Virus record (IMG/VR): IMGVR_UViG_3300000228_000009
Span: 1-59,124 of that record
From: a virus
Strand: one strand, 5' to 3'
Length of the DNA stretch: 59,124 bases
Shown here: positions 22,935 to 31,628 of the stretch, one piece after another
How positions within the stretch are numbered: position 1 is the stretch's first letter
Layout: each line of letters starts with the position of its first letter
The notes under the pieces: model-generated
Seen by the model: the letters and a program-made list of their open reading frames with translations, nothing else
The model's database searches: none
Told to the model about the DNA's origin: nothing
Made by a program: the position numbers and the translations under genes

Positions 22935-23381
22935 ATGAAAAAATTTATAGTAGGTTTAGCAATATTAGCTGCACTATCTACCCAAGGATGTGCTAACAGT
23001 AACTTCATGACTGATACCAACATAGACCCAGTAGAAGCGGCTACTATTCAACTTTCAGTAGGAGCTGCTATGGCAGCATATCCTAAAACAGTAGTACCAG
23101 CATTTCAAGTATCGTCTGCGTTGCTTGCAGTAAAAAACTCAGACACTAATCTTGTAGCATTGAGTTTCCTTGATGATGAATTAGCTAAAGAAACTGCTAA
23201 GCTTAATCTAGATCCTTTGACACTACAATCATTTAATGACTTAATTTTACTTGTGAGAGTTAGTATTAATAATAAACTATCTGATAGTAATATACCTGAA
23301 AATGAAAAATTAGTAATGGTTTGGAAAGTAGTGGAAATAGTAAATGCTACTGCTAAAGCTAGAATAGATCTAGTAAAATAA
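22935..23381 (+). CDS. Probable lipoprotein, 148 aa
   Basis: AGGAG six bases before ATG. Signal peptide MKKFIVGLAILAALSTQGC with a weak lipobox (TQGC, Cys-19), then a soluble helical domain. Expected to be lipidated and face the periplasm. The family is not recognised. First gene of the rightward block. Confidence 0.65.
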   Translation: MKKFIVGLAILAALSTQGCANSNFMTDTNIDPVEAATIQLSVGAAMAAYPKTVVPAFQVSSALLAVKNSDTNLVALSFLDDELAKETAKLNLDPLTLQSFNDLILLVRVSINNKLSDSNIPENEKLVMVWKVVEIVNATAKARIDLVK

Positions 23382-23384
23382 ATG

Positions 23385-23413
23385 TTGACTTATTTTTAAA
23401 AATATATTATATT
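23385..23413 (+). promoter_or_regulatory. Sigma-70-type promoter for the candidate RNA
   Basis: TTGACT (23385-23390), 17-base spacer, TATATT (23408-23413). It lies right after the lipoprotein stop and reads into 500 bases without a gene. Confidence 0.65.
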
Positions 23414-23419
23414 TACTTT

Positions 23420-23920
23420 AAATACTTATCTTAATAATTAAATCCTCAGTTTTTTACAAAAGCCTTTGAGGTGCATTAGGAATTATTACCTAATCCAGGT
23501 ATGGCGTTGCCCGGCCAGTTGAATTCAAATAATAGGGAAACCCTGATAAAGTACTTGCAATAAGTACTTAGCCGTCCTAGATGCTTATGCATCCTGAATA
23601 TGAAGAATAAGAAATAGTGATAAGATGTTTCTTTACGTGGTAAAGGTAGACCAGGGCACGTACTTCTTCTAAAAAACGAAACAAACGACCGACGTCAAGT
23701 CAGTTAAAAGTTAGTTATTCAGTCCCTTGTGCACGATAGTTGTTTCTTTTTTATTGTGCATGGGGGGCTAAAGTACTCACTTCACTCTCTCGGTCAAATC
23801 ATGTTGGTTGTGCTGTTGTAGTTTATTACTACTTGTTAATAACTGCTGTATTGATCTGCCGTGATGTATATTAGTACTATAATTAATAATTACTAATAAG
23901 TTAAATTTAAGAACTACAAT
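23420..23920 (+). ncRNA. Candidate large structured RNA
   Basis: About 500 bases with no credible open frame, markedly more GC than the flanking spacers and a promoter just upstream. Local hairpins crowd the first half: CCTCA/TGAGG (23444-23471), ATTAGG/CCTAAT (23475-23494), AGGG/CCCT (23534-23544), AAGTACTT twice (23549-23569), GATGC/GCATC (23580-23593), CTTTAC/GTAAAG (23631-23645). Size is in the range of the ornate large RNAs of phages (GOLLD, ROOL), but I cannot match a consensus. Boundaries are approximate. Confidence 0.5.
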
Positions 23921-23950
23921 AATATGTGTGGTTCAATAAGGAGAATTTCT

Positions 23951-24295
23951 ATGGATGAAAGTAGCGCTAAAATAATGTACGACTTAACAAAACTAACCAA
24001 TAAACCTAGACAAATAACTTCTGATTTTATAGAAACAATAACTTTAGTTATGTTTAGAGAATTTATTAATCACCTGCCTAATAAAGAAGAATACTTAGAT
24101 CTAGTTCTAAACACATGGGAAGAACAGATTCTTGGTCAGAAAGAAGCAGAACTAGACTTACTTACTGCAGAACATAATACTATGTTTGAGTTAGTTGCAG
24201 GATCAGTTATTGCTAATTCAGAAAACATTAAAGAATTTACCAAAGAAGTAGATGCGATTAAAAAAATATATAGAAGTAGTCTTATAAGTAATTAA
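23951..24295 (+). CDS. Hypothetical helical protein, 114 aa
   Basis: Start at ATG 23951 (MDESSAKIM), with AAGGAG upstream; a longer frame from 23924 lacks a site. Highly helical and acidic. No family recognised. Confidence 0.6.
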   Translation: MDESSAKIMYDLTKLTNKPRQITSDFIETITLVMFREFINHLPNKEEYLDLVLNTWEEQILGQKEAELDLLTAEHNTMFELVAGSVIANSENIKEFTKEVDAIKKIYRSSLISN

Positions 24296-24382
24296 ATTTT
24301 TTATTGTGTCTTCAAATAAAGTAACCTATGTAAAGTATACTATTTATTAATAGCTATTTAACCTTTTTGGAGATACTATGAA

Positions 24383-24697
24383 ATGGAAAATTTATCAGTA
24401 AAGATAGAGAAGTTTTCTATCTATATTATGATTGTATATATGTCCACTATGACAGGTTTGTATTTTCATATGGACTCCCGCATCAACGCCCTGCAAACTA
24501 TGCAAGATAGAACTTTCGAAAAATATTCTTTAAAAGAACAAAGAACTGAAGAAGATATACTAGCAGTAAAACTTCAAGTTTCTGAATTATCAAAGGATGT
24601 TAAAAAAGTAGAAAATAACATCTTAGATCATCTAACAAATTTATCTAATATTATAGTTGCCAACAACTCAAATAATAAAGAACAACCAAAAAAATAA
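24383..24697 (+). CDS. Membrane protein with coiled-coil tail, 104 aa
   Basis: TM segment near residues 12-30 (IYIMIVYMSTMTGLYF) followed by a long charged coiled coil. GGAG lies upstream. Two bases separate it from the next gene, also membranous. A role in lysis (holin or spanin-like) is possible but not shown. Confidence 0.6.
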   Translation: MENLSVKIEKFSIYIMIVYMSTMTGLYFHMDSRINALQTMQDRTFEKYSLKEQRTEEDILAVKLQVSELSKDVKKVENNILDHLTNLSNIIVANNSNNKEQPKK

Positions 24698-24699
24698 AA

Positions 24700-25146
24700 A
24701 TGGGTCAAGTAGATATAGAAGTAATCAAGATTATTATTAATAATAATTTTTCTATGATTAATCTCACATGGAGTTCTGGACTAGCTTGGTGGTTATCGTC
24801 TTTTGTTTTTGTATTGGCTTTATTTGGAAAACTTTACCCTAGTAAAAAAATATTTATTGACAATGGTTTATTTGTACCAGTAGGTATGCTTGTTTCTTTT
24901 ATTTTAGTATCTTTAATTACTTTTGGTGTTGTGGTAATACATGATCTTTCTATAGTTGAGGTTTCTACTTATAAACTTTTTATAAATATATGTTCTAATT
25001 TTAATGCCCCAAATGCCGGATATATTTTTGATTTAGTGAGGAAGTTGTATGTTATTGTTACGTCAAGTTTAATAGTTTTTTTAATCGCTTGGTTATACTT
25101 ATGGTTTTTTGAAAGCAAACCAAGCTCATTTATTACTAAACCCTAG
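24700..25146 (+). CDS. Membrane protein with three transmembrane segments, 148 aa
   Basis: Hydrophobic stretches at about 29-45, 57-82 and 117-137. Ends over a strong terminator. With 24383 it forms a two-gene membrane unit; holin-like function is speculative. Confidence 0.6.
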   Translation: MGQVDIEVIKIIINNNFSMINLTWSSGLAWWLSSFVFVLALFGKLYPSKKIFIDNGLFVPVGMLVSFILVSLITFGVVVIHDLSIVEVSTYKLFINICSNFNAPNAGYIFDLVRKLYVIVTSSLIVFLIAWLYLWFFESKPSSFITKP

Positions 25147-25175
25147 TACTAATCATATAGTACTAGGGTTTTTAA
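25138..25175 (+). terminator. Intrinsic terminator
   Basis: Perfect 14-bp arms (AAACCCTAGTACTA and its complement) with a 6-base loop, then TTTTAA. The stem begins inside the last codons of 24700-25146. Confidence 0.9.
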
Positions 25176-25187
25176 TTTGGAGGATAA

Positions 25188-26465
25188 ATGTCAAAAATAC
25201 TCGTAGACACTAATTTACTGTTGGACGATTCAAATATTCTATTTAAATTACACAAAGAATATGATGAAATAATCTTATCTGCAGTAGTATTAAAAGAATT
25301 AGATAAGCATAAAGTTAATCCTGACTTATCTTTTTCTGCAAGGGCTGCCATTAACTCTATTAAAGAGTTTCAAAAGAAATATCCCGATGTCATTACATTT
25401 GTTGTTAATGATCAGGATATTTCAAGTAATGATGATTTGATAATTGCCGCCGCAAAAAGTACTGGGGCAGAAATAGCTACTAAAGATATATCTATGAGTA
25501 TTATATCTGAAAGTAAAGGAGTAAAAGCTAGATTATATGGTAATATAGCAAATGGTGTTTTTGATCCATACACTTATATTAAAGAGACGGAACTTCCTAC
25601 ATTTTTTTCTTACTTACAAAAATACACCAATGATTTGTATGATGAAATACTTACATGGTTAGAATTAAATAAACAAGTTACTAGAAATAGTTGGTGTTTC
25701 ATATTTATTCAAGATGCAGCTAGTAATGACACAGCTATATACGCAAATAACCCTATTAATTTTTCTTTAGATAGAATAGACAATAATCCTAATTATAGAA
25801 CTATAGGAGAAGATTCATTTAAATTAAAAGCTAAAGACTCCTATCAAGTGTGTGCATTTTATGCTTTAATAAATGCTCCCAATGTTTTACTAACGGGTAA
25901 ATGGGGTTCAGGTAAAAGTTTAATTAGTTCAGCATATGCTATTAGTCACAATAGTAAGAAAACTTTTATTAGTAGACCTCCAATAGGAATTGATCCAAGA
26001 TACAACATAGGGTTTTTACCTGGAGGTACTGAGGATAAGTTAAATTCTTGGGCTATGGGTTTTTTAAGTTCACTCTATTTTATTTTTGGAAATACAAAAG
26101 GTCAAGCTAAGGAAGGAAAGTCTTTTGATTTCGTAAAAGCTGAACTTTTTAAAAAATATTTTGAGTTGCTTGATATAAACAGTATTCAAGGTTTAAGCTT
26201 AATGGACGATTATTTGCTTTTAGATGAGGTGCAGCTTTGTACTATTGATCTAGTTTCAGCCTGTTTAAGTAGGGCAACAGAAGAATCTAAGATAATAATG
26301 ACAGGTGACCTAGTACAAAGTTATAATATAAAACCTTCTAACAGTGGTTTACTAAAACTATTAAGAGCATTACCACATAAGTCTATGGCTTATGTGAATT
26401 TGAAATATGCTTATAGGAGTGATTTACTTGAACTAGCTGAGAAATTACAAGATAAGACATTCTAA
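25188..26465 (+). CDS. PIN-PhoH fusion (PhoH2-type ATPase)
   Basis: 425 residues. The N-terminal PIN ribonuclease-like domain has acidic residues D7 (ILVDTN), E37, D82/D83 and D100 (TKD). The C-terminal PhoH ATPase has Walker A GKWGSGKS (237-244), a Walker B strand YLLLDE (342-347) and TGD (372-374). PhoH2 proteins are ATP-dependent RNA-unwinding ribonucleases, and single-domain PhoH is common in phages. A full PIN-PhoH suggests action on RNA during takeover. GGAGG upstream. It has its own transcription unit after the terminator. Confidence 0.85.
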   Translation: MSKILVDTNLLLDDSNILFKLHKEYDEIILSAVVLKELDKHKVNPDLSFSARAAINSIKEFQKKYPDVITFVVNDQDISSNDDLIIAAAKSTGAEIATKDISMSIISESKGVKARLYGNIANGVFDPYTYIKETELPTFFSYLQKYTNDLYDEILTWLELNKQVTRNSWCFIFIQDAASNDTAIYANNPINFSLDRIDNNPNYRTIGEDSFKLKAKDSYQVCAFYALINAPNVLLTGKWGSGKSLISSAYAISHNSKKTFISRPPIGIDPRYNIGFLPGGTEDKLNSWAMGFLSSLYFIFGNTKGQAKEGKSFDFVKAELFKKYFELLDINSIQGLSLMDDYLLLDEVQLCTIDLVSACLSRATEESKIIMTGDLVQSYNIKPSNSGLLKLLRALPHKSMAYVNLKYAYRSDLLELAEKLQDKTF

Positions 26466-26497
26466 TTTAGAATATAAACTAACTTCTATTACTATAG

Positions 26498-26626
26498 TTA
26501 GTACAACTAAATTTTTTAATTACAGAAAAACCAGTAGATGTTGGTACAGGTATCATCGCAGCAGCTAGTCAGACAGGTAATGCTACTAATTTAGCAGGGA
26601 GTTTATATAATGGTATGGATAAATAA
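26498..26626 (+). pseudogene. Startless open frame, possible gene remnant
   Basis: Frame open from 26498 without an ATG until near its end, with protein-like content (PVDVGTGIIAAASQTGNATN). It could be the decayed C-terminus of a lost gene. It overlaps the start of the next gene in another frame. Confidence 0.25.
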
Positions 26627-26795
26627 CAAACATTACAATGCTAAGTCTTATCCGAAAGAAGCTCGCGGAGGAGCAATGTGTAATTGTAAAAAATGTAGAA
26701 AATATACTGAAGAGCCGTTAGTTTGTCCTGTATGTGGTTGTAAAGTTTTATCAGGTGCAACAAGTTGTTGTTCTTGTGGTTGGTATAAAAAATGA
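26610..26795 (+). CDS. Zinc-ribbon protein, 61 aa (or 39 aa)
   Basis: Eight Cys in CNCKKC, CPVC and CCSCGW pairs form one or two zinc ribbons. ATG 26610 has GGGAG eight bases upstream, but ATG 26676 has the stronger GGAGGAGC just before it and keeps all the Cys. Overlaps the next start by four bases. Confidence 0.6.
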   Translation: MVWINNKHYNAKSYPKEARGGAMCNCKKCRKYTEEPLVCPVCGCKVLSGATSCCSCGWYKK

Positions 26796-27421
26796 TTAGA
26801 TACTTTAGTTTTTGTGTTTATATACTTGTAGCAGTTGTTTGTCTTTTTTCCACTCCAGCAAGAGCTACAGTTTATAAACAAATTAATTTTGAATGGGAAT
26901 ATGATACAAGTGTAGAAGGGCTAGCTGGGTACATCTTATATCAAGGTGGAAAGCATCTTCATACAATTAAAGACCCTAAAGCTCTATCAGTTGATTTAAA
27001 TGTAGGACTAGAACCAGGAAGTGTTGTTGCATTTACTATGAAGGCTTTTGATGTTGAAGGTAACGAGAGTGCTTTATCTGCTCCGTACAATTTAGTTGTA
27101 CCAGTAGCATTTGAAAATAGTAATTTTTTACCTATACCTATGATATCTAATAATATTAATAATACAACTGTTGATTTTACTGCATTAGGTTCAACAGATT
27201 TTGATGGTAGTATTACTAGTTATTCTTGGAATTTCGGTGACGGTACATACTCAACGTACCCATCAGTTACTCATATTTTTCCAGTGTCTGGTACTTATAT
27301 AGTTATATTAACTGTTACTGACAATGATGGTGGTATAGTTTCTTGTAATAAAGAGATAATTGTTAGCAATACAGAATATTTAATAAAACGCCCTATTAAT
27401 ATAAAGTTAATTTCAAACTAA
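26792..27421 (+). CDS. Exported PKD/fibronectin-like protein
   Basis: 209 residues. Signal peptide ending TPARA (cleavage near 25). Residues about 30-105 look like a fibronectin type III fold (GYILYQGG, AFDVEGNESALS). Residues 115-195 are a classical PKD domain (SYSWNFGDGT, SGTYIVILTVTDNDGG). Such domains mediate surface or carbohydrate contacts. First of three consecutive exported proteins. Confidence 0.75.
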   Translation: MIRYFSFCVYILVAVVCLFSTPARATVYKQINFEWEYDTSVEGLAGYILYQGGKHLHTIKDPKALSVDLNVGLEPGSVVAFTMKAFDVEGNESALSAPYNLVVPVAFENSNFLPIPMISNNINNTTVDFTALGSTDFDGSITSYSWNFGDGTYSTYPSVTHIFPVSGTYIVILTVTDNDGGIVSCNKEIIVSNTEYLIKRPINIKLISN

Positions 27422-27438
27422 TTTATGTTGGTGATTAA

Positions 27439-27639
27439 ATGATTAAATGCCCAAATTGTGAAAGAAAGTGGTTTGAGAATACTAAAGCCGCAGAAGTTAT
27501 TGAAGAAAGTAATAAATGCATTGTATGTTGTACCGAGACAGATGAAGAATGGTTACAAAGTTGTGTAACTGTCACCATAGAAATTGAACCTGGATTAATA
27601 GATATTTTTAAAGGAGATGAATATGAAAAATGTACTTAG
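27439..27639 (+). CDS. Zinc-ribbon-like protein, 66 aa
   Basis: CPNC near the N-terminus and CIVCC about 25 residues later suggest a zinc ribbon; the remainder is acidic. Its end overlaps the next gene by 17 bases, so the two are probably coupled. Confidence 0.6.
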   Translation: MIKCPNCERKWFENTKAAEVIEESNKCIVCCTETDEEWLQSCVTVTIEIEPGLIDIFKGDEYEKCT

Positions 27640-27961
27640 GTTTTTTTCAGCTTTAATAATTTTAAGTTATAGTGCTAATTGTTTGGCAGCCCCATATGTA
27701 GTTACTTCAAAATTTGAATCAAATTCAGTAACTAAGTGTGTGTTTGTTTTAAATGATGCCAGTAGTGTAAGTGTTACGCCTATAGTTACTGTAGAAGATC
27801 CTACAAAAAGTTATTGTAAGTATGATGTTGCAAGTTCTTCTAATGGTAAGAATACTGTATCAGTTACTTACACAAATATGTGGGGGAGTTCTTCATCCGT
27901 CCCTTTCTCTTACGTAAAAACATTACCGCCCACTCCATCAGATATAATGTTACAAGAATAA
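27623..27961 (+). CDS. Exported protein, 112 aa
   Basis: Start at ATG 27623 (MKNVLRFF), six bases after AAAGGAG; the ATG at 27617 is too close to that site. Signal peptide ends near NCLA. The mature part is Ser/Val/Thr-rich, strand-like, perhaps Ig-like, with two Cys. Confidence 0.65.
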   Translation: MKNVLRFFSALIILSYSANCLAAPYVVTSKFESNSVTKCVFVLNDASSVSVTPIVTVEDPTKSYCKYDVASSSNGKNTVSVTYTNMWGSSSSVPFSYVKTLPPTPSDIMLQE

Positions 27962-27971
27962 GAATAAAAAA

Positions 27972-28643
27972 ATGATTATTCGAATTATAACATTTGTAGT
28001 GTTTTTACTATCCACATACTCCGTATGCAGTTCTACATCTGTAGATGTATACGGAGATTATGATTTTAATAAAAGGGAACTATCAGTATTTTGGAAAAAT
28101 AACATAGTATATGACTCATATAAAGTAGATTTATATGCTTTACCTACTGTGTACAGCGATACTTGTATTAATATAAATTCTGGAGTACTAGCCACTACTA
28201 GATTAACTACTACTTCTAATATTATTTTTACAAACGTAGGTACTTTACTAGAGCCTGTGAAGTGTAGAGTTATTATATATGGTGTCAAAAATAATGTAGA
28301 AACTTTAATTTATAAACAAGAATTTTATATATATTTATTATCTACATCATACAGAGTTGAATGGGAACTATGTAATTTATCTGGCGGCCATGAATATTTA
28401 GGTGTATACGAACACTCCACTTTAAACCCAAACTATGTTTTTGATACAAATAAATTTATTGAAAGTTGGGAATCTTCTGTATTTATTGATAATGATATTT
28501 ATGGCAAAAAAAAGTATGTTATATTTGCTAGTGTTGGTAAAGAGTCAGGTAGTGATGCTGTTATAGTAAGTCAGCCTTCAGGTATTTTTATACTGTACCA
28601 TGTATTGCCAGAAAAACCTAAGTTAGAAGGCATAACTAATTAA
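27972..28643 (+). CDS. Exported protein, 223 aa
   Basis: Signal peptide (MIIRIITFVVFLLSTYSVCS), then a strand-rich mature protein with two similar halves, each containing an aromatic-charged strand (ELSVFWKNN, YRVEWELCN). Possibly two Ig-like domains. No family recognised. Same cluster as 26792 and 27623. Confidence 0.65.
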   Translation: MIIRIITFVVFLLSTYSVCSSTSVDVYGDYDFNKRELSVFWKNNIVYDSYKVDLYALPTVYSDTCININSGVLATTRLTTTSNIIFTNVGTLLEPVKCRVIIYGVKNNVETLIYKQEFYIYLLSTSYRVEWELCNLSGGHEYLGVYEHSTLNPNYVFDTNKFIESWESSVFIDNDIYGKKKYVIFASVGKESGSDAVIVSQPSGIFILYHVLPEKPKLEGITN

Positions 28644-28662
28644 CATTTATACTTAAATTTAT

Positions 28663-28884
28663 ATGAAAGATAATATTTATAATAGATTACCAGTAATTTT
28701 AAACAACACAGAAAATCATAGTAATTTGTATGATACCATAAGTTCTTTAGATAACAATTTAGATAAAGCTATTGCTAAAGGTAGTAATCAAGAGGATATA
28801 TTGTTAATAATGAAAAGTTTATTAAATGATATTAAAATATGCAATTCTATGACAGAATATTTAGAAGAGGTTACTTATGAGTAG
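28663..28884 (+). CDS. Hypothetical helical protein, 73 aa
   Basis: Helical, acidic, no motif. No clear ribosome binding site. Overlaps the next gene by 8 bases. Confidence 0.5.
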   Translation: MKDNIYNRLPVILNNTENHSNLYDTISSLDNNLDKAIAKGSNQEDILLIMKSLLNDIKICNSMTEYLEEVTYE

Positions 28885-29083
28885 ATCTTGGTCATTTTCT
28901 GAAGAAAAAATATTAATTGATAATTACTCTACCTGTACTGTGTTTGAACTTATTGAGAAGCTTCCAGGAAGAGATGAGGATTCAATTAATTGTAAAATCA
29001 AGCGAATGAGGAAACAAAATAAAATCATAACACATAAAACGTCTGAAACAGTATCTAGATCACATAAGGAGAGGTTGAAATGA
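28877..29083 (+). CDS. Myb/SANT-like DNA-binding protein, 68 aa
   Basis: RSWSFSEEKILIDNY, then LIEKLPGRDEDSINCKIKRM follows the layout of a Myb/SANT-like helix-turn-helix with Trp and paired acids in helix 1. The basic tail supports nucleic acid binding. Possibly a regulator of the surrounding genes. Confidence 0.6.
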   Translation: MSRSWSFSEEKILIDNYSTCTVFELIEKLPGRDEDSINCKIKRMRKQNKIITHKTSETVSRSHKERLK

Positions 29084-29322
29084 TGAATATGGAATATATA
29101 TTAAATAATTCTCTTTGTAAACATTGTGACCATAGGGTTTCAAGAGTAGTTAGTACAGAAGGTATAGAAGTATCTTACTATGATGAAGATGATAGTGTTA
29201 CTGTAACTGATACTTCAGATGAAATTTTAGATAGCTTTACTCATGAGTACTGCACTAAATTATGTGTAGATTTAGATCATATAGTATTAGATTGTACAAA
29301 GTTTTTGTTGGTAGATAAATAA
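29080..29322 (+). CDS. Hypothetical Cys/Asp-rich protein, 80 aa
   Basis: GGAGAGG upstream, four-base overlap with the previous gene. CKHCDH near the N-terminus plus CTKLC later could bind zinc; the centre is very acidic. Confidence 0.6.
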   Translation: MMNMEYILNNSLCKHCDHRVSRVVSTEGIEVSYYDEDDSVTVTDTSDEILDSFTHEYCTKLCVDLDHIVLDCTKFLLVDK

Positions 29323-29334
29323 TAGGAGAAATAT

Positions 29335-30519
29335 ATGAGTAATGTTAAAATTTATAGACACACTGATTACGGAGCACCGCAATTATACGGAAATGCCGGT
29401 TATCTTATACCAGTACTTGATGCTTGTTTGGTTGATGGTTATGGTACTAGATCTATTCTAACTCTGTCACACGCTAGTAATGTGGTAACAGCTACGACAT
29501 CTGTTGCACATAATTTAGATGTTCATTCTAGACAAACTATAGCAGGGGCTAACGAGTCTGGGTATAACGGAGAATTTATAATATCCATTACAGATGCATA
29601 TACTTTTACTTACACGGCATCTGGTATAGCTGCTTCACCAGCTACAGGTACAATTACTACTATGACTGCAGGAGCAGGCTGGACTAAACCATACTCAGGA
29701 ACTAACTTAGCTGCATATAGACAAGGATCAGGATCACAACACTATTTTAGAATTGACGATACCACTACACAGTCTTCAAGAATAGTAGGTTATGAAACTA
29801 TGACAGCTATTAGTACAGGTACAGGACCATTCCCAACATCATCACAAGTTTCAGGAGGCTTATATATACATAAATCAAATTCATCAGATGCAACGAACGC
29901 TAGAAGATGGATTATTGTTGCTAATGACAAAACTATATATATGTGGGTTAATTATGGTGCTGGTTTAAATACAGAATATGGTTATCTATCTATGTGTGGG
30001 TTTGGACAGTTTATATCTAACAAAGATGGTGATGCATATAACACATTTATATCAGCTAGTACTGGAACCGGTTCATCCTCTTATGTGTATTTTATGCACT
30101 TAGTAAGTACCGTTGCTGCTGTAATAACTACTTCCTCATTTGGCTTTTATGCCCCACGATCTTATACACAGGTTGGTACTTCTGTTACTTTAGGTAAAAT
30201 AAGTGACTATTCTAAAGCAGCACAGACCGGTATGGGTAGTCAAACAGGTACAGCTTTGATCTACCCTCATCCAATAGATGGTGGTTTATATATGTCACAG
30301 GTAAATATTGTAGAAGGAGCTGGACCTGGGGCTAATTCTATACTTAGGGGCAAAATGTTTGGTGTTTGGAATCCTTTGCATAATATACCTTTAAACCATG
30401 GTGATATTTTCACAGGTAATGGTGATCTAGCGGGTAAAACATTTATAACATTAAACGGTTGCCCAGCCACTTCAAGTTTAGGTCAATGTATGATTGACAT
30501 ATCTTTATCGTGGGATTAA
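29335..30519 (+). CDS. Virion/tail-associated structural protein
   Basis: 394 residues, AGGAG upstream. Gly/Ser/Thr/Tyr-rich with strand repeats typical of phage tail or fibre proteins. A segment with VVTATTSVAHNL, GYNGEFIISITDAYTFTY and ATGTIT matches in pattern a segment of the 54372-56903 protein (TVAHTAHGML, VDQYTYTMG, PTGTIT). Precise role unknown. Confidence 0.6.
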   Translation: MSNVKIYRHTDYGAPQLYGNAGYLIPVLDACLVDGYGTRSILTLSHASNVVTATTSVAHNLDVHSRQTIAGANESGYNGEFIISITDAYTFTYTASGIAASPATGTITTMTAGAGWTKPYSGTNLAAYRQGSGSQHYFRIDDTTTQSSRIVGYETMTAISTGTGPFPTSSQVSGGLYIHKSNSSDATNARRWIIVANDKTIYMWVNYGAGLNTEYGYLSMCGFGQFISNKDGDAYNTFISASTGTGSSSYVYFMHLVSTVAAVITTSSFGFYAPRSYTQVGTSVTLGKISDYSKAAQTGMGSQTGTALIYPHPIDGGLYMSQVNIVEGAGPGANSILRGKMFGVWNPLHNIPLNHGDIFTGNGDLAGKTFITLNGCPATSSLGQCMIDISLSWD

Positions 30520-30525
30520 TAATGT

Positions 30526-31533
30526 ATGCCAGCACATATACCTCATTATCCAACAGCTTTTAGTGATACGTATGTAAAAGCATCATCATATTATTCAAGT
30601 AGTTATTATCATTGGTTTGCGTTTAACCCGTCTTTATCACTTGTAGGATCAGCATCTTCTAATTCGTGGGGAGCTATTGATAATTCTGTACCTCAAAGAA
30701 TTAATGTAGACTTTGAAAATTCGTTTATTTTAGGTATGGTGCTTTTAGAGAACTATCATGATTCTGGTTCTTCTACTTTATCCGGTGTCAAAACTTTTAG
30801 AATTTATGGTTCGAATTCAAGTACAGCTTTTACTACTACAGATGGTAGTGATCTTACAGATTTAACATTACTAGGGGAATTTGTAGCATTAGAACATGTT
30901 AGTGCAAATTCTTCAGACCCACAATATTTTTATATTTCAAGTAACTACACAGAGTACAGATATCTATGTATAATTTTTATAGATGTTTTAAGTAGTGGAC
31001 AGTCTTTTATAGGTGTTAGAAGAATAACTTATTATTCGGTCCATGAAAGTTTAAAAATTGTAGTTAGTGATGATACTATAGGTATGTATCCAATTAAACT
31101 ACAAAAATTTATTGTAACCAAACAAGATAATTATGGTGTAGTAAAAAATGTGTTTCTAAGAGGTATTTTAAAAATTAAGCTGGCTAGTACAGTTAGTGTA
31201 AATAATATAACTACTCCAGTTAGTGGTGTATATTTAAAAACAAGACATGATTATAAAAGAAGACAACCCGTATATATAAATGGTGATATATATACAGAAA
31301 CCAATGGTATTATACAAGGAATAGTGACAGTTAGTGGTACAGTTTGGCCTGGAGTTACTGTAAGATTATATTACAACATTGATGGTAATATCATAAACCA
31401 AACTATTACGGATGAAAATGGTAATTTTGAGTTTTATATACTGGAACCACTAAAAGATTATTTCACGGTTATAGCTCATCATGATGGTTTTAATGCAATT
31501 GTATACGATAGAGTTAAATCTTCTATATATTAA
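30526..31533 (+). CDS. Tail-fibre-like protein with discoidin-like and carboxypeptidase-regulatory-like domains
   Basis: 335 residues. Residues about 10-170 resemble an F5/8 type C (discoidin) fold: RINVDFENSFILGMVLLENY, FRIYGSN and a closing YRYLCIIF strand. The last 80 residues have VSGTVWPGVTVRLYY, TDENGNFEFYILEP and YFTVIAHHDGF, typical of carboxypeptidase regulatory-like beta sandwiches. Both folds suit receptor or glycan binding. Followed by a promoter for clpP. Confidence 0.6.
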   Translation: MPAHIPHYPTAFSDTYVKASSYYSSSYYHWFAFNPSLSLVGSASSNSWGAIDNSVPQRINVDFENSFILGMVLLENYHDSGSSTLSGVKTFRIYGSNSSTAFTTTDGSDLTDLTLLGEFVALEHVSANSSDPQYFYISSNYTEYRYLCIIFIDVLSSGQSFIGVRRITYYSVHESLKIVVSDDTIGMYPIKLQKFIVTKQDNYGVVKNVFLRGILKIKLASTVSVNNITTPVSGVYLKTRHDYKRRQPVYINGDIYTETNGIIQGIVTVSGTVWPGVTVRLYYNIDGNIINQTITDENGNFEFYILEPLKDYFTVIAHHDGFNAIVYDRVKSSIY

Positions 31534-31543
31534 ATAAAAATAC

Positions 31544-31572
31544 TTTACAAGTTCAACTTTAAATGTTATAAT
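31544..31572 (+). promoter_or_regulatory. Sigma-70-type promoter for clpP-like gene
   Basis: TTTACA (31544-31549), 17-base spacer, TATAAT (31567-31572). Confidence 0.8.
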
Positions 31573-31628
31573 ATATTTATAAAAATTGTTTTATTAAATT
31601 TTAAAATATGAATTAAAGGAGATTTTTT

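Noticed and set aside
23420-23920. tmRNA, RNase P RNA or tRNA genes
   Set aside because: No tRNA-like acceptor and T-loop, no tag reading frame and no P4 signature could be found; kept only as an unclassified structured RNA.
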